A stretch of DNA of 64,000 nucleotides from Sneathiella litorea (GTDB lineage: Bacteria; Pseudomonadota; Alphaproteobacteria; Sneathiellales; Sneathiellaceae): contig NZ_WTUW01000001.1 in assembly GCF_009882915.1 (NCBI RefSeq), positions 496,357 through 560,356 of the forward strand, written 5' to 3'. Below are positions 26,369 through 35,786 of the stretch, one piece after another (position 1 is the first letter of the stretch; the number at the start of each line of letters is the position of its first letter). Under the pieces are notes generated by a model, which saw only the letters and a program-made list of their open reading frames with translations, had not been told where the DNA came from and searched no databases. Made by a program: the position numbers and the translations under genes.

Positions 26369-27679
26369 ATGAGAAAATTAGTTGGTATTCTAATATTGGG
26401 CCTAATGATGAGTGGGACAGCATCTGCAACAGATAACCGAGTTGATGGATTAAGGCCGGATGCGCCGGAGCTCGCCGCCTCCGGCAAGTACGCGATTGGT
26501 GTACGAACCCTGCAGTTTGTCAATAAAGGCCAGACCGATATCTTGAAGGTCGAGGCTGACAAACCGCTCCCCATTTATGACCGACCCTTAACTGTGGAAG
26601 TCTGGTACCCCTCAGACGGCGCCGTGCGGGGAGGCAAATATGATAATGTCTACCTACGCGATGGCAAAACGCAGGTGACACTTTATGGTCAGGCCGCGCG
26701 CGATGCGGTGCCCGAAAATGCAGAGGCCCCTTACCCCCTGATCCTTATCTCGCATGGCTACCCGGGCAACCGCTTTTTATTGAGTCACCTTGCGGAGAAT
26801 TTGGCGTCCAAAGGATATGTCGTCGCCTCCATCGATCATACGGACAGCATGTATCATGACAAAGCCGCCTTTGGCAGCACGCTGGTCAACAGACCGCTCG
26901 ATCAGAAATTCATGCTGGAAGAGATGGATCGCCTGGGCAAGGATCCTAACAGTTTTCTGAATGGCCTGGTGAATGCGGATGATACCGGATTAATCGGGTA
27001 TTCCATGGGCGCCTATGGTTCGGTTATTACGGCGGGCGGTGGCGTCACGAAAGCCGCAACCGAGCTCAGTTGGGGCGCCCCCGCTGGCACCCTAGAACGA
27101 ATGATGGCCGGGAGTGAGAAACATAAAGCGCTGCTGGATGACCGCTTCAAGGCAATCGTCTCTATTGCACCCTGGGGTATGACCTATGGCTTCTGGGATG
27201 CAGAGGGCTTGGCTGGGGTACGTGTTCCCATGTTTTTTGTTGCGGGCAGCGTTGATGATGTTTCGGGCTATGAAAAAGGCGTCAGGGCAATTTTTGAGAA
27301 TACAGTGAATGCAGATCGCTATTTGCTGACATTTGAAAACGCAAACCACAACGCGGCAGCACCAATTCCCGCACCTGCAGAATCATGGAAGCCGGTCGAT
27401 AATCTTGATTTTGTTCCCTTCGAACATTACGCGGATGCGGTATGGGATACTCTCCGCATGAACAATATCACGCAACATTTTGTTACTGCCTATTTCGATA
27501 ACCATTTAAAAGCCGATGATAGCATGCAGAGTTATCTGGCAATTATCGAAACGGCTAATGACGGCGTATTCGCTCTTGAAAAAGATGGGACCCCAAAACC
27601 TGAGCACAATTACTGGAAAGGGTTTCAGAACCGCACCGCCAAGGGACTGAGACTGGAGTACAGATCAAAGGCGAATTAA
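26369..27679 (+). CDS. Secreted alpha/beta hydrolase, PAF-acetylhydrolase/dienelactone hydrolase-like
   Basis: 436 aa. Signal peptide of about 20 residues ending at TASA. The alpha/beta-hydrolase fold shows oxyanion HGYPGN at 129-134 and the nucleophile elbow GYSMG at 210-214 (Ser212). A late His, probably in NANHNA, and an Asp, probably in AGSVDD, complete the triad. Expected to be a periplasmic or secreted esterase or lipase of unknown substrate. Divergent from urtA, apparently monocistronic. Confidence 0.85.
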   Translation: MRKLVGILILGLMMSGTASATDNRVDGLRPDAPELAASGKYAIGVRTLQFVNKGQTDILKVEADKPLPIYDRPLTVEVWYPSDGAVRGGKYDNVYLRDGKTQVTLYGQAARDAVPENAEAPYPLILISHGYPGNRFLLSHLAENLASKGYVVASIDHTDSMYHDKAAFGSTLVNRPLDQKFMLEEMDRLGKDPNSFLNGLVNADDTGLIGYSMGAYGSVITAGGGVTKAATELSWGAPAGTLERMMAGSEKHKALLDDRFKAIVSIAPWGMTYGFWDAEGLAGVRVPMFFVAGSVDDVSGYEKGVRAIFENTVNADRYLLTFENANHNAAAPIPAPAESWKPVDNLDFVPFEHYADAVWDTLRMNNITQHFVTAYFDNHLKADDSMQSYLAIIETANDGVFALEKDGTPKPEHNYWKGFQNRTAKGLRLEYRSKAN

Positions 27680-27906
27680 GTCTCCCATAGCCGTCGGATC
27701 ATCTCGCAAATAGTTGTTGTGGTCCGGCGGCCCTATGTGAAACAGCCTCAGCTGAGTGACACAATCTGAACATGGACGCAGAATCGCCTGCATCAACTAA
27801 AGATTAAACTTATTGAAAGCATTTTCGATTATCGTCATTCTAAGCTTTCTTTAAATCGGTACGAAGACCTTCCCTAGCATCGGTACTTTCCTGCGTTTTT
27901 GCAAAT

Positions 27907-28677
27907 ATGAGATATGGAATGTCCATTCAACTTGAAACCAAAGCAATTTCTATCGCAGTATTTTGCACAGCAATTCTTTTAATATTCAGTCACTTCATTC
28001 TAATCCTGTCCACCTATACATTCGGTTACAACACCGAACCAGTATTTGACGCAATCAATCTGGACTCAGAGCAAAATATATCAACTTTTTTTTCGTCCGT
28101 TATTTTGCTACTTTCAACAATACTATTATACATAATCTCATATTCATCTTACCAAGAGAAATCTAAAAGCTCTAAATACTGGCTAGTTCTCGCCTTTATT
28201 TTCTCATTTCTTACGGTTGATGAAAGCACAAAAATCCACGAACAAGTGGTCAAAATTTATTGGTATTTCTTTGGGCAAGGCCTTGATAACAGACTAGATA
28301 ACTATGTTTGGATTGCTGTCTATGGAGTGATTTTTCTCGCAATCTCATTTCTTTATTGGCGCTTTGTCACGTCGCTTCCCAGAAAAATCTGTATTCTCAT
28401 CTTTTTATCCGCTGGCCTTTATGTGTTTGGTGCAGCAGGGATGGAGTTTTTCGGTGCGCTGTATGTCGACCAATCCTGGTTCAGAGGTGACATCGCATCG
28501 TTCAATACTGATTATGCCGTTTATGATGCGAAATATTTCACGATCTCAGGCATAGAAGAATCTTTGGAAATGCTTGGAATAGCCACTTTTATATACGCCT
28601 TGCTCAGCTATATAGATATACGGTGGCAAGGCCTCTATATTTCTTTAGGCGGAACGCCCTCAGTAGGCGGCAGCTAA
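27907..28677 (+). CDS. AT-rich polytopic membrane protein, unknown function
   Basis: 256 aa with about six or seven predicted transmembrane helices. The motif LTVDESTKIHEQVVK sits after the third helix. A DE...HE motif in this position recurs in uncharacterised membrane proteins, and the acidic and histidine residues could be catalytic or metal-binding. Base composition is visibly more AT-rich than its neighbours (many A/T-ending codons, T runs), suggesting horizontal origin. Starts at 27907 or 27919 are both possible. No operon partners. Confidence 0.7.
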   Translation: MRYGMSIQLETKAISIAVFCTAILLIFSHFILILSTYTFGYNTEPVFDAINLDSEQNISTFFSSVILLLSTILLYIISYSSYQEKSKSSKYWLVLAFIFSFLTVDESTKIHEQVVKIYWYFFGQGLDNRLDNYVWIAVYGVIFLAISFLYWRFVTSLPRKICILIFLSAGLYVFGAAGMEFFGALYVDQSWFRGDIASFNTDYAVYDAKYFTISGIEESLEMLGIATFIYALLSYIDIRWQGLYISLGGTPSVGGS

Positions 28678-28807
28678 TCCCATCACCTTTAGGTTATTTT
28701 TAAGGCCAAAGCTTACGCCTTAATTGTTGCGTCTAAGGTTACCGACGCTGGGACCAAAATAAACGCCGCAACCCTATCTGACCGCCGTATCGAATGGAGC
28801 CGGGCAT

Positions 28808-28842
28808 AAAAAAAGCCGCCGCCAGCAATAGCTGGCGACGGC
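28808..28842 (-). terminator. Intrinsic terminator of the cold-shock gene
   Basis: On the minus strand GCCGTCGCCAGC, loop TATT, GCTGGCGGCGGC, then seven T. A 12-bp stem with one wobble pair, about 15 bases after the stop at 28858. Confidence 0.9.
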
Positions 28843-28857
28843 CTTTATTAACGCAAA

Positions 28858-29064
28858 TTAGAGCAGCGAGATATTCTCAGCTGAAGATTTGCCATTCTTG
28901 CCGGCTTCAAGTTCATAAGAAACTTTCTGACCTTCATTCAGGCTCTGCAGCCCGGCGCGCTCAACGGCCGAAATATGAACAAATGCGTCATTAGAGCCAT
29001 CTTCAGGCTCAATAAAGCCAAAACCTTTTGTGGGGTTAAACCATTTTACAGTACCAGTAGCCAT
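28858..29064 (-). CDS. Cold-shock domain protein (CspA family)
   Basis: 68 aa from the ATG at 29064 (MATGTVKWFNPTKGFGFI); a longer in-frame reading to 29136 is untranslated leader. Single OB-fold with RNP1 KGFGFI and RNP2-like AFVHIS. Binds single-stranded RNA/DNA and melts RNA structure. The upstream leader contains a GACCC...GGGTC hairpin near 29097-29115; long structured leaders are usual for cold-induced csp genes, but whether this copy is cold-induced cannot be told. Confidence 0.95.
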   Translation of the reverse strand: MATGTVKWFNPTKGFGFIEPEDGSNDAFVHISAVERAGLQSLNEGQKVSYELEAGKNGKSSAENISLL

Positions 29065-29286
29065 AGTATTTTCCTTTATAGCAACATGAAACGCGCGACC
29101 CACACCCTGCGGGTCTACGATTTTCTTAACGATCACATTGTCAGGGAATAACTAAGGTAACCAGCGCACCGATTATTTAGGCAAGTCAAAACGAATGTAA
29201 CACGTGGGATGTATCTAACGATTTTTTTTCAAAAGTCAATAACCTATTGAAATGCATCCCGCTCGTTAAAGACAGCGGAAGTTCCT

Positions 29287-29709
29287 TCAATCGTTAAAAC
29301 CAACCTTTCCGCGGCTTTTCTTGAGACTACCGCGCTTTTGCTTTTTCTCGAGCCGGCGAATTTTAGAAGAGTATGTAGGTTTTGTCGGCCGCCGATACTT
29401 TGGGATAACTGCCGATTCTTTGATTAACGCAATCAGTCGCTCCTGCGCCGCTTTCCTGTTTTGGTCTTGAGAGCGGTATTCGCTCGCTGTCAGGACAAGA
29501 ACTCCATCTTTTGTCATACGCTGGCCGGCCAGTTCTCTTAACTTTTCGAAAACACGTGGCGGAAGGTTCGGGCTGTTCTTGGCATCAAACCTCAGCTGAA
29601 CAGCTGTCTCCACTTTATTGACGTTCTGTCCACCCGGACCGGAGGCGCGAAGGAAAGTCTCCTTAAACTCCCAGTCAGCCAGTTCGATATTTCCATTAAT
29701 CTTGATCAT
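29287..29709 (-). CDS. arfB: Alternative ribosome-rescue factor ArfB
   Basis: 140 aa from the ATG at 29709; an upstream start at 29799 is unlikely. Peptidyl-tRNA hydrolase that frees stalled ribosomes lacking a stop codon. Catalytic GGQ at residues 26-28 (GPGGQNVNK). A basic C-terminal tail (KKQKRGSLKKSRGK) should insert into the empty mRNA channel. Divergent from the formate/nitrite channel gene. Confidence 0.94.
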   Translation of the reverse strand: MIKINGNIELADWEFKETFLRASGPGGQNVNKVETAVQLRFDAKNSPNLPPRVFEKLRELAGQRMTKDGVLVLTASEYRSQDQNRKAAQERLIALIKESAVIPKYRRPTKPTYSSKIRRLEKKQKRGSLKKSRGKVGFND

Positions 29710-29840
29710 AATGCCCCGGTTAAACAGAAAAACGAGTATAAAGGCAAGGCCTTCGGCGCCTGGTGTGCAATCGCGACCACACTGCAATACATAAGGCATT
29801 GCCGAAAATACTTACCGATTCCTTCGATAGGAGTACGAAT

Positions 29841-30644
29841 ATGGCCAACAACCATACGGACCTCGGAATTGACGCCTATAGTCCGAAAGAGATAGCGACA
29901 AGGGTCGAGACGACCGGTATCGCGAAAGCACAGCTTGGATTTAGACAAACCCTCATGCTCGCGATTCTGGCAGGCGCATTTATTGCCTTGGGCGCGGCGT
30001 TCTATACACTTGTCGTGACGGGAAGTGATCTGGGCTTTGGCCCAACACGCTTTACAGGCGGCATTGCTTTTTCACTCGGGCTCATTTTGGTTATTGTTGG
30101 CGGAGCAGAGCTTTTTACGGGTAATAACCTCATTGTCATGGCTTGGGCGAGCCGCAAAGTTACCCATCGTCAACTCCTCCGAAACTGGATTATCGTTTAT
30201 GTCGGAAACTTTATTGGCGCCATCGGTACTGCCGTTCTGGTAAGCCTTTCCGGCATCCTTTCGATGAACGACGGGGGTGTCGCCGCAACGGCAATCAGTA
30301 TTGCAAGCACTAAGTTATCTCTACCTTGGCAGGAAGCTTTTTTTCGAGCTGTCCTGTGTAACACTCTTGTCTGCCTTGCCGTCTGGCTCTGCTTCGCTGC
30401 GCATAGTGTCAGCGGTAAAATCCTGGCAATAATTTTCCCGATTGCCGCTTTCGTTTCGCTCGGATTTGAACACTCCGTCGCCAATATGTACCTTATTCCA
30501 ATTGCCTATTTTGAAGGTGTGGAGGCCATTACGGTCAGCGGCTTCCTAATAAATCTTTTCATTGTAACAGCAGGTAACATTCTAGGCGGGAGCGTCCTCG
30601 TCGCGCTGGTTTATTGGCTCATATATTTAAGGAAAAGCCCTTAG
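29841..30644 (+). CDS. Formate/nitrite transporter family channel (FocA/NirC)
   Basis: 267 aa from the ATG at 29841, preceded by AGGAG. Six transmembrane helices. The conserved GAELFTGNN and GFEHSVANMYLIP segments form the pore, with the gating histidine in the latter. Pentameric inner-membrane channel for formate, nitrite or a related small anion. No formate-lyase or nitrite-reductase gene is adjacent, so the substrate is open. Confidence 0.93.
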   Translation: MANNHTDLGIDAYSPKEIATRVETTGIAKAQLGFRQTLMLAILAGAFIALGAAFYTLVVTGSDLGFGPTRFTGGIAFSLGLILVIVGGAELFTGNNLIVMAWASRKVTHRQLLRNWIIVYVGNFIGAIGTAVLVSLSGILSMNDGGVAATAISIASTKLSLPWQEAFFRAVLCNTLVCLAVWLCFAAHSVSGKILAIIFPIAAFVSLGFEHSVANMYLIPIAYFEGVEAITVSGFLINLFIVTAGNILGGSVLVALVYWLIYLRKSP

Positions 30645-30815
30645 GACCTTTTCAGCAAGACGCAGACAGCGGAGCTATTTCTCATTCCCCTCACCCACAA
30701 AATGTATTTCGGGCCTTAAAACGACTCACGTGATAGTGAGAGAACGTGTGGTCTCCTCTATCATGAACTCTGATATCAGTTTCGTAGGAATTGATGGCAT
30801 ATCTAGAGGGAACTG

Positions 30816-31277
30816 ATGATAAAATACCCTGAAACGCGCGATGCTGTTGCGCTCTTGATCCTGCGTCTCGGCCTCACATGGTTTCTTTTCGTCTGGGCGG
30901 TTAATAAGATTATCGAACCCGGCCAATATGTCCGCATATGGGGCTATTTCCACGGAATCGATATTGGCGCGACCATGCCCTATTTCATGGGAAGCGCACA
31001 GATAGTTATTTGCATCCTGGCGGCCCTGGGACTCTGGCGCACATTATCTTATGGCCTGCTTTTCCTGATGCATCTGGTGACCGTGATTGTGATCTTTCCA
31101 ACCCTGATCGCCCCTTTTGTGATTGAGGATGGGTTTCCCGTCCACCGCAACAATGCCATTGCTCTGGCTGCTCTCGCAGGCTTTGCCGCGCTTTGGTTAC
31201 TACGTTATCGGAATCACTTCTCACTTGACGTCTGGCTATGGCAACGCAAGCAGAAGAGACAACAAGAAGTCAACTGA
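30816..31277 (+). CDS. DoxX-like four-helix membrane protein
   Basis: 153 aa with four predicted transmembrane helices and a basic C-terminal tail (RKQKRQQE). LRLGLTWFLFVWAVNKI at the start and the spacing of the later helices resemble DoxX/DoxD-type proteins. Function unknown; members occur beside redox enzymes. Monocistronic. Confidence 0.65.
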   Translation: MIKYPETRDAVALLILRLGLTWFLFVWAVNKIIEPGQYVRIWGYFHGIDIGATMPYFMGSAQIVICILAALGLWRTLSYGLLFLMHLVTVIVIFPTLIAPFVIEDGFPVHRNNAIALAALAGFAALWLLRYRNHFSLDVWLWQRKQKRQQEVN

Positions 31278-31399
31278 CATGAATTAATGTTTTGCCAATG
31301 GCCTGCTGGCCACCGCCGTAGCGATTGCCGACTAAACCGCGAGTGGGGTGTTTCGGTTGCTTGAGGGAAAAATCTGAGCGGAATAATTAACCGTAAATC

Positions 31400-31432
31400 A
31401 AAAAAGCCCCGCATTTCTGCAGGGCCTTTTTT
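31400..31432 (-). terminator. Terminator after tRNA-Gly, bidirectional in form
   Basis: GCCCCGCA and TGCAGGGC with a TTTC loop, flanked by A6 and T6, so either strand ends in a T run. It lies just past the tRNA 3' end on the minus strand. Confidence 0.8.
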
Positions 31433-31438
31433 GAAAAT

Positions 31439-31513
31439 TGGAGCGGGCGATGAGATTCGAACTCACGACCCTAACCTTGGCAAGGTTATGCTCTACCCCT
31501 GAGCTACGCCCGC
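31439..31513 (-). tRNA. tRNA-Gly, anticodon GCC
   Basis: 75 nt including an encoded CCA end. Acceptor GCGGGCG pairs with CGCCCGC; D-arm GCTCAGGGGTAGAGC; anticodon loop TTGCCAA gives GCC; T-arm loop contains TTCGAAT. Reads codons GGC and GGU. Confidence 0.97.
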
Positions 31514-31673
31514 TCGAGCGTGCAACAATCCGTTGCGAGGCGGGATAATACGTAAATAGCCTATGAATGCAAGCGCGATTTATCAAAAAATGCGGCTTTT
31601 CCCATTTCTTTATTTTCATGCGCGGGCGGAACCGTTAATTTTCCTTTCTGCAAAGCAGACCTGAGGAGTGAGA

Positions 31674-32174
31674 ATGCCTGCAACACCAGAAGAATTATTT
31701 GAAAAACTCGATGCATTGGGAATCAGTTATGAAACCCATCATCATGCGCCGGTTTTCACAGTCGAGGAAGCGCAAGCGCAGACCGATCATATCCCCGGCG
31801 GGCATTGCAAAAACCTGTTCCTGAAAGACAAAAATGGCGATTTATATCTGATTGTCTGCCTACAGGAAACGGCAGTCGACCTAAAAGCCTTTCGGCCCTT
31901 GGTCGGCGCAAAAAACCTAAGTTTTGGAAAACCGGACCTTCTCATGGAAATACTGGGCGTTGAGCCCGGGTCTGTGACGCCTTTCTCTCTCATCAATGAC
32001 GAGGAACAAAAAGTTACAGTGATCCTGGAAAAACGGATGATGGCGCATGACTTACTCAATTACCATCCTTTGCGTAATACAATGACGACACAGGTTGCCT
32101 CCGGTGATCTAGAGAAATTTATCCGCAACTGCGGGCATCAACCCTCCATTCTGGAGCTACCGGAACGGATATAA
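31674..32174 (+). CDS. YbaK/ProX-type prolyl-tRNA(Ala) editing deacylase
   Basis: 166 aa from the ATG at 31674, preceded by GAGGAG; GTG at 31668 is an alternative. Free-standing editing-domain protein: hydrolyses Ala mis-attached to tRNA-Pro in trans. CKNLFLKDKNG with the catalytic-type lysine, and the later GVEPGSVTPFSLIND, are family marks. Length matches ProXp-ala proteins of alphaproteobacteria. Confidence 0.88.
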   Translation: MPATPEELFEKLDALGISYETHHHAPVFTVEEAQAQTDHIPGGHCKNLFLKDKNGDLYLIVCLQETAVDLKAFRPLVGAKNLSFGKPDLLMEILGVEPGSVTPFSLINDEEQKVTVILEKRMMAHDLLNYHPLRNTMTTQVASGDLEKFIRNCGHQPSILELPERI

Positions 32175-32333
32175 GAATTTCGTCCGCGTCTTGACTGTCT
32201 TGATGCCTGGCCTAAATCATCCACAGGACCTCTTAACAAAGCCGTCTTATGGTGCTATCCCATGGGTCGGGCAATGGCTGCTCTGATGGCTCGCTCTTCT
32301 TTGAAAACAAAAAGACACTGGTAAATTAGACTT

Positions 32334-33239
32334 ATGGAAACTCTGATTAGCGAAAGCGCCAACGCAGGCGATAATTTGATCAAAGACGGCTCCACCGAGA
32401 GCTTTATGCAGGATGTGATCGAGGACAGCAAAGAGACCCTTGTTCTGGTCGATCTTTGGGCGCCTTGGTGTGGCCCCTGCAAGCAGCTAGGCCCGATGAT
32501 CGAGAAAGTGGTCAAGGATGCGAAAGGCGCCGCGAAACTGGTCAAGATCGATATTGACCAGCACCCACAGATTGCCCAGAGCCTACAGGTGCAATCCATC
32601 CCTGCTGTGTTTGCCTTTAAGGATGGCAAACCGGTGGATGGTTTCATGGGGGCATTGCCGGAAAGCAAGATAAAGGAATTTGTTGAACGCCACGCCGGAC
32701 CAATTGGTCCAACGCCTGTGGAAGAGGCTTATCAATCAGGGACTGAGGCTTTGGAAGCCGGGAATACAGAAGTTGCACTGACGGCCTTTGCAAAAATACT
32801 GGAGCTGGATCCAGATCATATCGACGCCAAAGCGCAGCTTGCCCGTGTCTATGTCAACCTTGGAGAGATCGAGGCTGCTAAAAACCTCATGGAAATGATC
32901 CCCGAGGATTCGAAGAACGCACCCACGGTAACAGCGACGTTGGCCGCAATCTCCCTCGCCGAAAATGCCGCCAGTGCGGGAGAGCTGGAACCGCTCCGCC
33001 TGAAGGTTGAGGAAAATCCGGATGATCTTGCCGCCCGCCTGGAATACGGGAAAGCACTGGCTGGTATAGGTGAATATGAAACCGCGGGCGCTGAACTACT
33101 GACAATCATTCGGCGTGATCGGGACTGGAACGAAGCAGCGGGGCGGCAGGAGCTTCTTAAAATGCTTGAAGTAATGGGACCGACAAATCCGCTCACAAAA
33201 GGCTTCCGCCGGCAATTATCATCGATCCTCTTCGCATGA
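32334..33239 (+). CDS. Thioredoxin-TPR chaperedoxin (CnoX/YbbN family)
   Basis: 301 aa. Thioredoxin domain (about 15-130) with WCGPCK, Cys46 and Cys49, then TPR repeats (about 135-290). CnoX proteins hold stress-damaged clients for refolding by GroEL. The complete CxxC suggests this version also keeps thioredoxin activity, unlike the E. coli protein. First gene of a four-gene operon; its stop overlaps the next start by 4 bases. Confidence 0.92.
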   Translation: METLISESANAGDNLIKDGSTESFMQDVIEDSKETLVLVDLWAPWCGPCKQLGPMIEKVVKDAKGAAKLVKIDIDQHPQIAQSLQVQSIPAVFAFKDGKPVDGFMGALPESKIKEFVERHAGPIGPTPVEEAYQSGTEALEAGNTEVALTAFAKILELDPDHIDAKAQLARVYVNLGEIEAAKNLMEMIPEDSKNAPTVTATLAAISLAENAASAGELEPLRLKVEENPDDLAARLEYGKALAGIGEYETAGAELLTIIRRDRDWNEAAGRQELLKMLEVMGPTNPLTKGFRRQLSSILFA

Positions 33240-33895
33240 CGGACACGGGCGCAAATACGGGACTGGAAGAACTTCCGACCGCTTTACCGATCTTCCCCCT
33301 GACCGGTGCGCTCCTATTGACCAACGGACATTTACCGCTGAATATTTTTGAGCCCCGCTATCTCGTTATGGTGCAGGATGCCATGGCCACCCATCGCTTG
33401 ATTGGCATGGTCCAACCGCGAGACCCGGAAGCTGATCAGATGACCCCGGAAGTCTATCGGGTCGGATGCGCTGGCAAAATCTGTGAATATGGGGAGTTGC
33501 CAAACGGAATGCTGCGCATCACCTTGGAAGGTGTCTGCCGTTTCGAGGTCATTGAGGAACTGGATGTTACAACACCCTACCGGCAGGTTAAGGCAGGCTA
33601 TCGTAAATTTATCCATGATATGGAACCGGTGCATCGCAATAGCATCGACCGTCTGGCTTTACATGAAGCCCTGCATCATTTTCTGGAATTTGAAGAAGAT
33701 GCCGACGACTGGCAAACCCTCAATCATCTGGAAGACGACAGCCTCATCAACTCGCTTTCCATGATCTGCCCATTCTCTCCTGTTGAAAAGCAGGCCTTAC
33801 TTGAAGCCGTTGATATCACGACGAGGTCGCATTTGTTGATCAGTCTGCTCCAAATGATGCTTCAACAGGTCGAAACACATCGCACTGTGCAATAA
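33236..33895 (+). CDS. LON substrate-binding domain protein without protease
   Basis: 219 aa. The whole protein is the Lon N-terminal (PUA-like plus helical) domain: ALPIFPLTGALLLTNGHLPLNIFEPRYLVMVQDAM. There is no AAA+ or Ser-Lys protease part. Role unknown, perhaps an adaptor for damaged proteins. Coupled to the CnoX gene by a 4-base overlap, an arrangement I associate with alphaproteobacteria. Confidence 0.92.
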   Translation: MTDTGANTGLEELPTALPIFPLTGALLLTNGHLPLNIFEPRYLVMVQDAMATHRLIGMVQPRDPEADQMTPEVYRVGCAGKICEYGELPNGMLRITLEGVCRFEVIEELDVTTPYRQVKAGYRKFIHDMEPVHRNSIDRLALHEALHHFLEFEEDADDWQTLNHLEDDSLINSLSMICPFSPVEKQALLEAVDITTRSHLLISLLQMMLQQVETHRTVQ

Positions 33896-33919
33896 CCCCA
33901 GTTTAAAGAGAAGCGCGCT

Positions 33920-34123
33920 ATGCCCGACAATAAGACACTGGCAGTTGATCCGAAACTTCTGGAGATCCTCGTCTGCCCTCTCACTAAAGGCCCGCTCATC
34001 TTTGATCGGGAGAACAATGAACTGGTCAGTAAAGCCGCGGGGCTTGCCTTTCCGATACGCAACGGTATTCCTATCATGCTGATGGATGAAGCACGCGAAA
34101 TTGATGAGACCATAGTGAAATGA
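33920..34123 (+). CDS. Trm112/YcaR-family small protein
   Basis: 67 aa. [25 protein letters not shown]...[13 protein letters not shown] is the Trm112-like fold. Only one Cys remains at the zinc knuckle (CPLT), as in many bacterial members. Eukaryotic Trm112 activates methyltransferases; the bacterial role is not settled. Overlaps the DUF971 gene by 4 bases. Confidence 0.9.
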   Translation: MPDNKTLAVDPKLLEILVCPLTKGPLIFDRENNELVSKAAGLAFPIRNGIPIMLMDEAREIDETIVK

Positions 34124-34503
34124 GCGGAGAAATTTACGATCAGGCCGGGCGGCCCAAACCAGCTGAGATCCGCCTTAAGAAAGCGGAAAAAGCTCTGATT
34201 GTCTCATTTGAAGATGGGAATTCCTTTCATTTGCCTGCGGAGCTATTACGGGTGGAAAGCCCGTCGGCGGAAGTCCAGGGTCACGGGGCCAGCCAGAAAC
34301 AGATCGTCGCCGGACGCCGGCATGTCGGCATAATGGGACTGGAACCGGTTGGCAATTATGCCGTGCGCATTAGTTTTGATGATTTGCACGACACAGGCCT
34401 TTTCTCCTGGGCCTATTTGTATGAACTTGGCCTTAATCAGGAGAGTATCTGGTCAACCTATGTCGATAATCTTGCGAAGGCAGGACTCAGTCGGGACCCA
34501 TAA
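34120..34503 (+). CDS. DUF971 family protein (GBBH-like N-terminal domain)
   Basis: 127 aa. [20 protein letters not shown] opens the DUF971 domain, which also forms the N-terminus of gamma-butyrobetaine hydroxylase. It continues with [19 protein letters not shown] and [16 protein letters not shown]. Possibly linked to Fe-S or redox metabolism; unproven. Last gene of the CnoX operon; converges on the Ubi hydroxylase with 7 bases between the stops. Confidence 0.88.
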   Translation: MSGEIYDQAGRPKPAEIRLKKAEKALIVSFEDGNSFHLPAELLRVESPSAEVQGHGASQKQIVAGRRHVGIMGLEPVGNYAVRISFDDLHDTGLFSWAYLYELGLNQESIWSTYVDNLAKAGLSRDP

Positions 34504-34510
34504 ATCCTGC

Positions 34511-35728
34511 TCAGAGGGCCTCGCCGCGCAGCAGCCGTGGCATCTTTCCGACCGTGCCGCGTGCGTGCTCCATAAAAACCCCCTTGAGCTTCGGCATCTT
34601 GTTGACCGCGGCAAGACCCAAATCACGCGCCAGTCGAACCGGCGGAAGATCATTTGTGAAGAGGCGGTTCAGCCCGTCAGTAATAGCCAGCAAGACAATA
34701 CTGTCAAATCGGCGCCAGCGTTGATAATCCTCCAGGACCGTGGCACCACCGATGTCCTGCCCTAGCCGGGCCGCATCGATCACCACCTCCGCCAGCGCGG
34801 CGACGTCCCGCAAACCAAGGTTAAGCCCTTGCCCCGCGATTGGATGCATGCCGTGGGCCGCATCTCCAATCAGGGCAAGGCGCAGATCGGTATAGCGCTC
34901 CGCCTGATGCAGATTAAGAGGATAGCTCCAGCGCGGGCCAACCACATTGAGTTTGCCAAGATAATCACCAAACCGTTCAGTCATCTCCCGGCAAAACTCG
35001 TCATCCGGCAAGGCCATAATTACTTTCGCGCGCTCAGTTGGTTCCGTCCAGACAAGTGAGGAACGATTCCCGGTCATCGGCAATATGGCAAAGGGGCCGG
35101 GTTTCAAAAACCGTTCCTGCGCAACGCCATGATGCGGTATTTCATGAGCAATAGTACAGACGATACCCATTTGTTCATAAGACCAACCAACGGTTTTTAT
35201 GCCGGCCTGTTTTCTTAAGGGAGAATTGCGCCCATCCGCCGCAACAACCAGTCGGGCGCGCACCGTGCCGCCCGATGCAAGGGCAGCGACAACACCGGAG
35301 CCATCCCGTGTAATCCTTTTATATTCTTCCGGCGCCATGATAGTCAGTGTTGGTATCTCGGCAGCCCGCTTATAGAGAGCCTCACGCAGATGCCTGTTTT
35401 CCACCATATGGCCGAAAGGTTCCTCCCCTAACTGACGGTGATCGTAGTGCAAAAAGAATTTTGAGGGACCGTCCGTAATTCGGATATCCAGCATTGGCTC
35501 CTTCGCCTTGACGTGGCCCCAAACACCGCAGGAGCGAAACAGGTTTCGCGAAGCATGGGCAATGGCGGATACGCGACCATCGAATTCAGCACCAACAAGA
35601 TGCGCTGGTTCCTCTCGCTCCAACACAACAACTTCCAAGCCAGCCGCAGCAACAGCAATCGCGAACGGTAATCCGTTGAGACCGCCGCCCACCACCAAAA
35701 CATCTGCGTTTACCTTATTTTTCGTCAT
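34511..35728 (-). CDS. UbiH/UbiF/COQ6-family FAD monooxygenase
   Basis: 405 aa from the ATG at 35728; one at 35758 is also possible. Hydroxylates the quinone ring precursor in ubiquinone synthesis. Rossmann motif VVGGGLNG at 12-19, and the second FAD motif in ALIGDAAHGMHPIAGQGLNLG. Which ring position it attacks cannot be read from sequence. Divergent from the amidase gene with only 58 bases between the starts. Confidence 0.92.
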   Translation of the reverse strand: MTKNKVNADVLVVGGGLNGLPFAIAVAAAGLEVVVLEREEPAHLVGAEFDGRVSAIAHASRNLFRSCGVWGHVKAKEPMLDIRITDGPSKFFLHYDHRQLGEEPFGHMVENRHLREALYKRAAEIPTLTIMAPEEYKRITRDGSGVVAALASGGTVRARLVVAADGRNSPLRKQAGIKTVGWSYEQMGIVCTIAHEIPHHGVAQERFLKPGPFAILPMTGNRSSLVWTEPTERAKVIMALPDDEFCREMTERFGDYLGKLNVVGPRWSYPLNLHQAERYTDLRLALIGDAAHGMHPIAGQGLNLGLRDVAALAEVVIDAARLGQDIGGATVLEDYQRWRRFDSIVLLAITDGLNRLFTNDLPPVRLARDLGLAAVNKMPKLKGVFMEHARGTVGKMPRLLRGEAL

Positions 35729-35761
35729 GCGAACAATTCTCACCGTGTCTCTTGCCACATC

Positions 35762-35767
35762 TATAAT
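35762..35767 (+). promoter_or_regulatory. Possible -10 element before the amidase gene
   Basis: A perfect TATAAT lies 20 bases before the amidase ATG, implying a very short leader. No good -35 is visible at 16-18 bases upstream, so this may be chance in an AT-rich divergent gap. Confidence 0.25.
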
Positions 35768-35786
35768 ATATGCTTAATTTGATGCC

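Noticed and set aside
27855-27893. Direct repeat ATCGGTAC (two copies) before the AT-rich membrane protein
   Set aside because: Only 8 bases long and two copies; expected by chance in this length of sequence.
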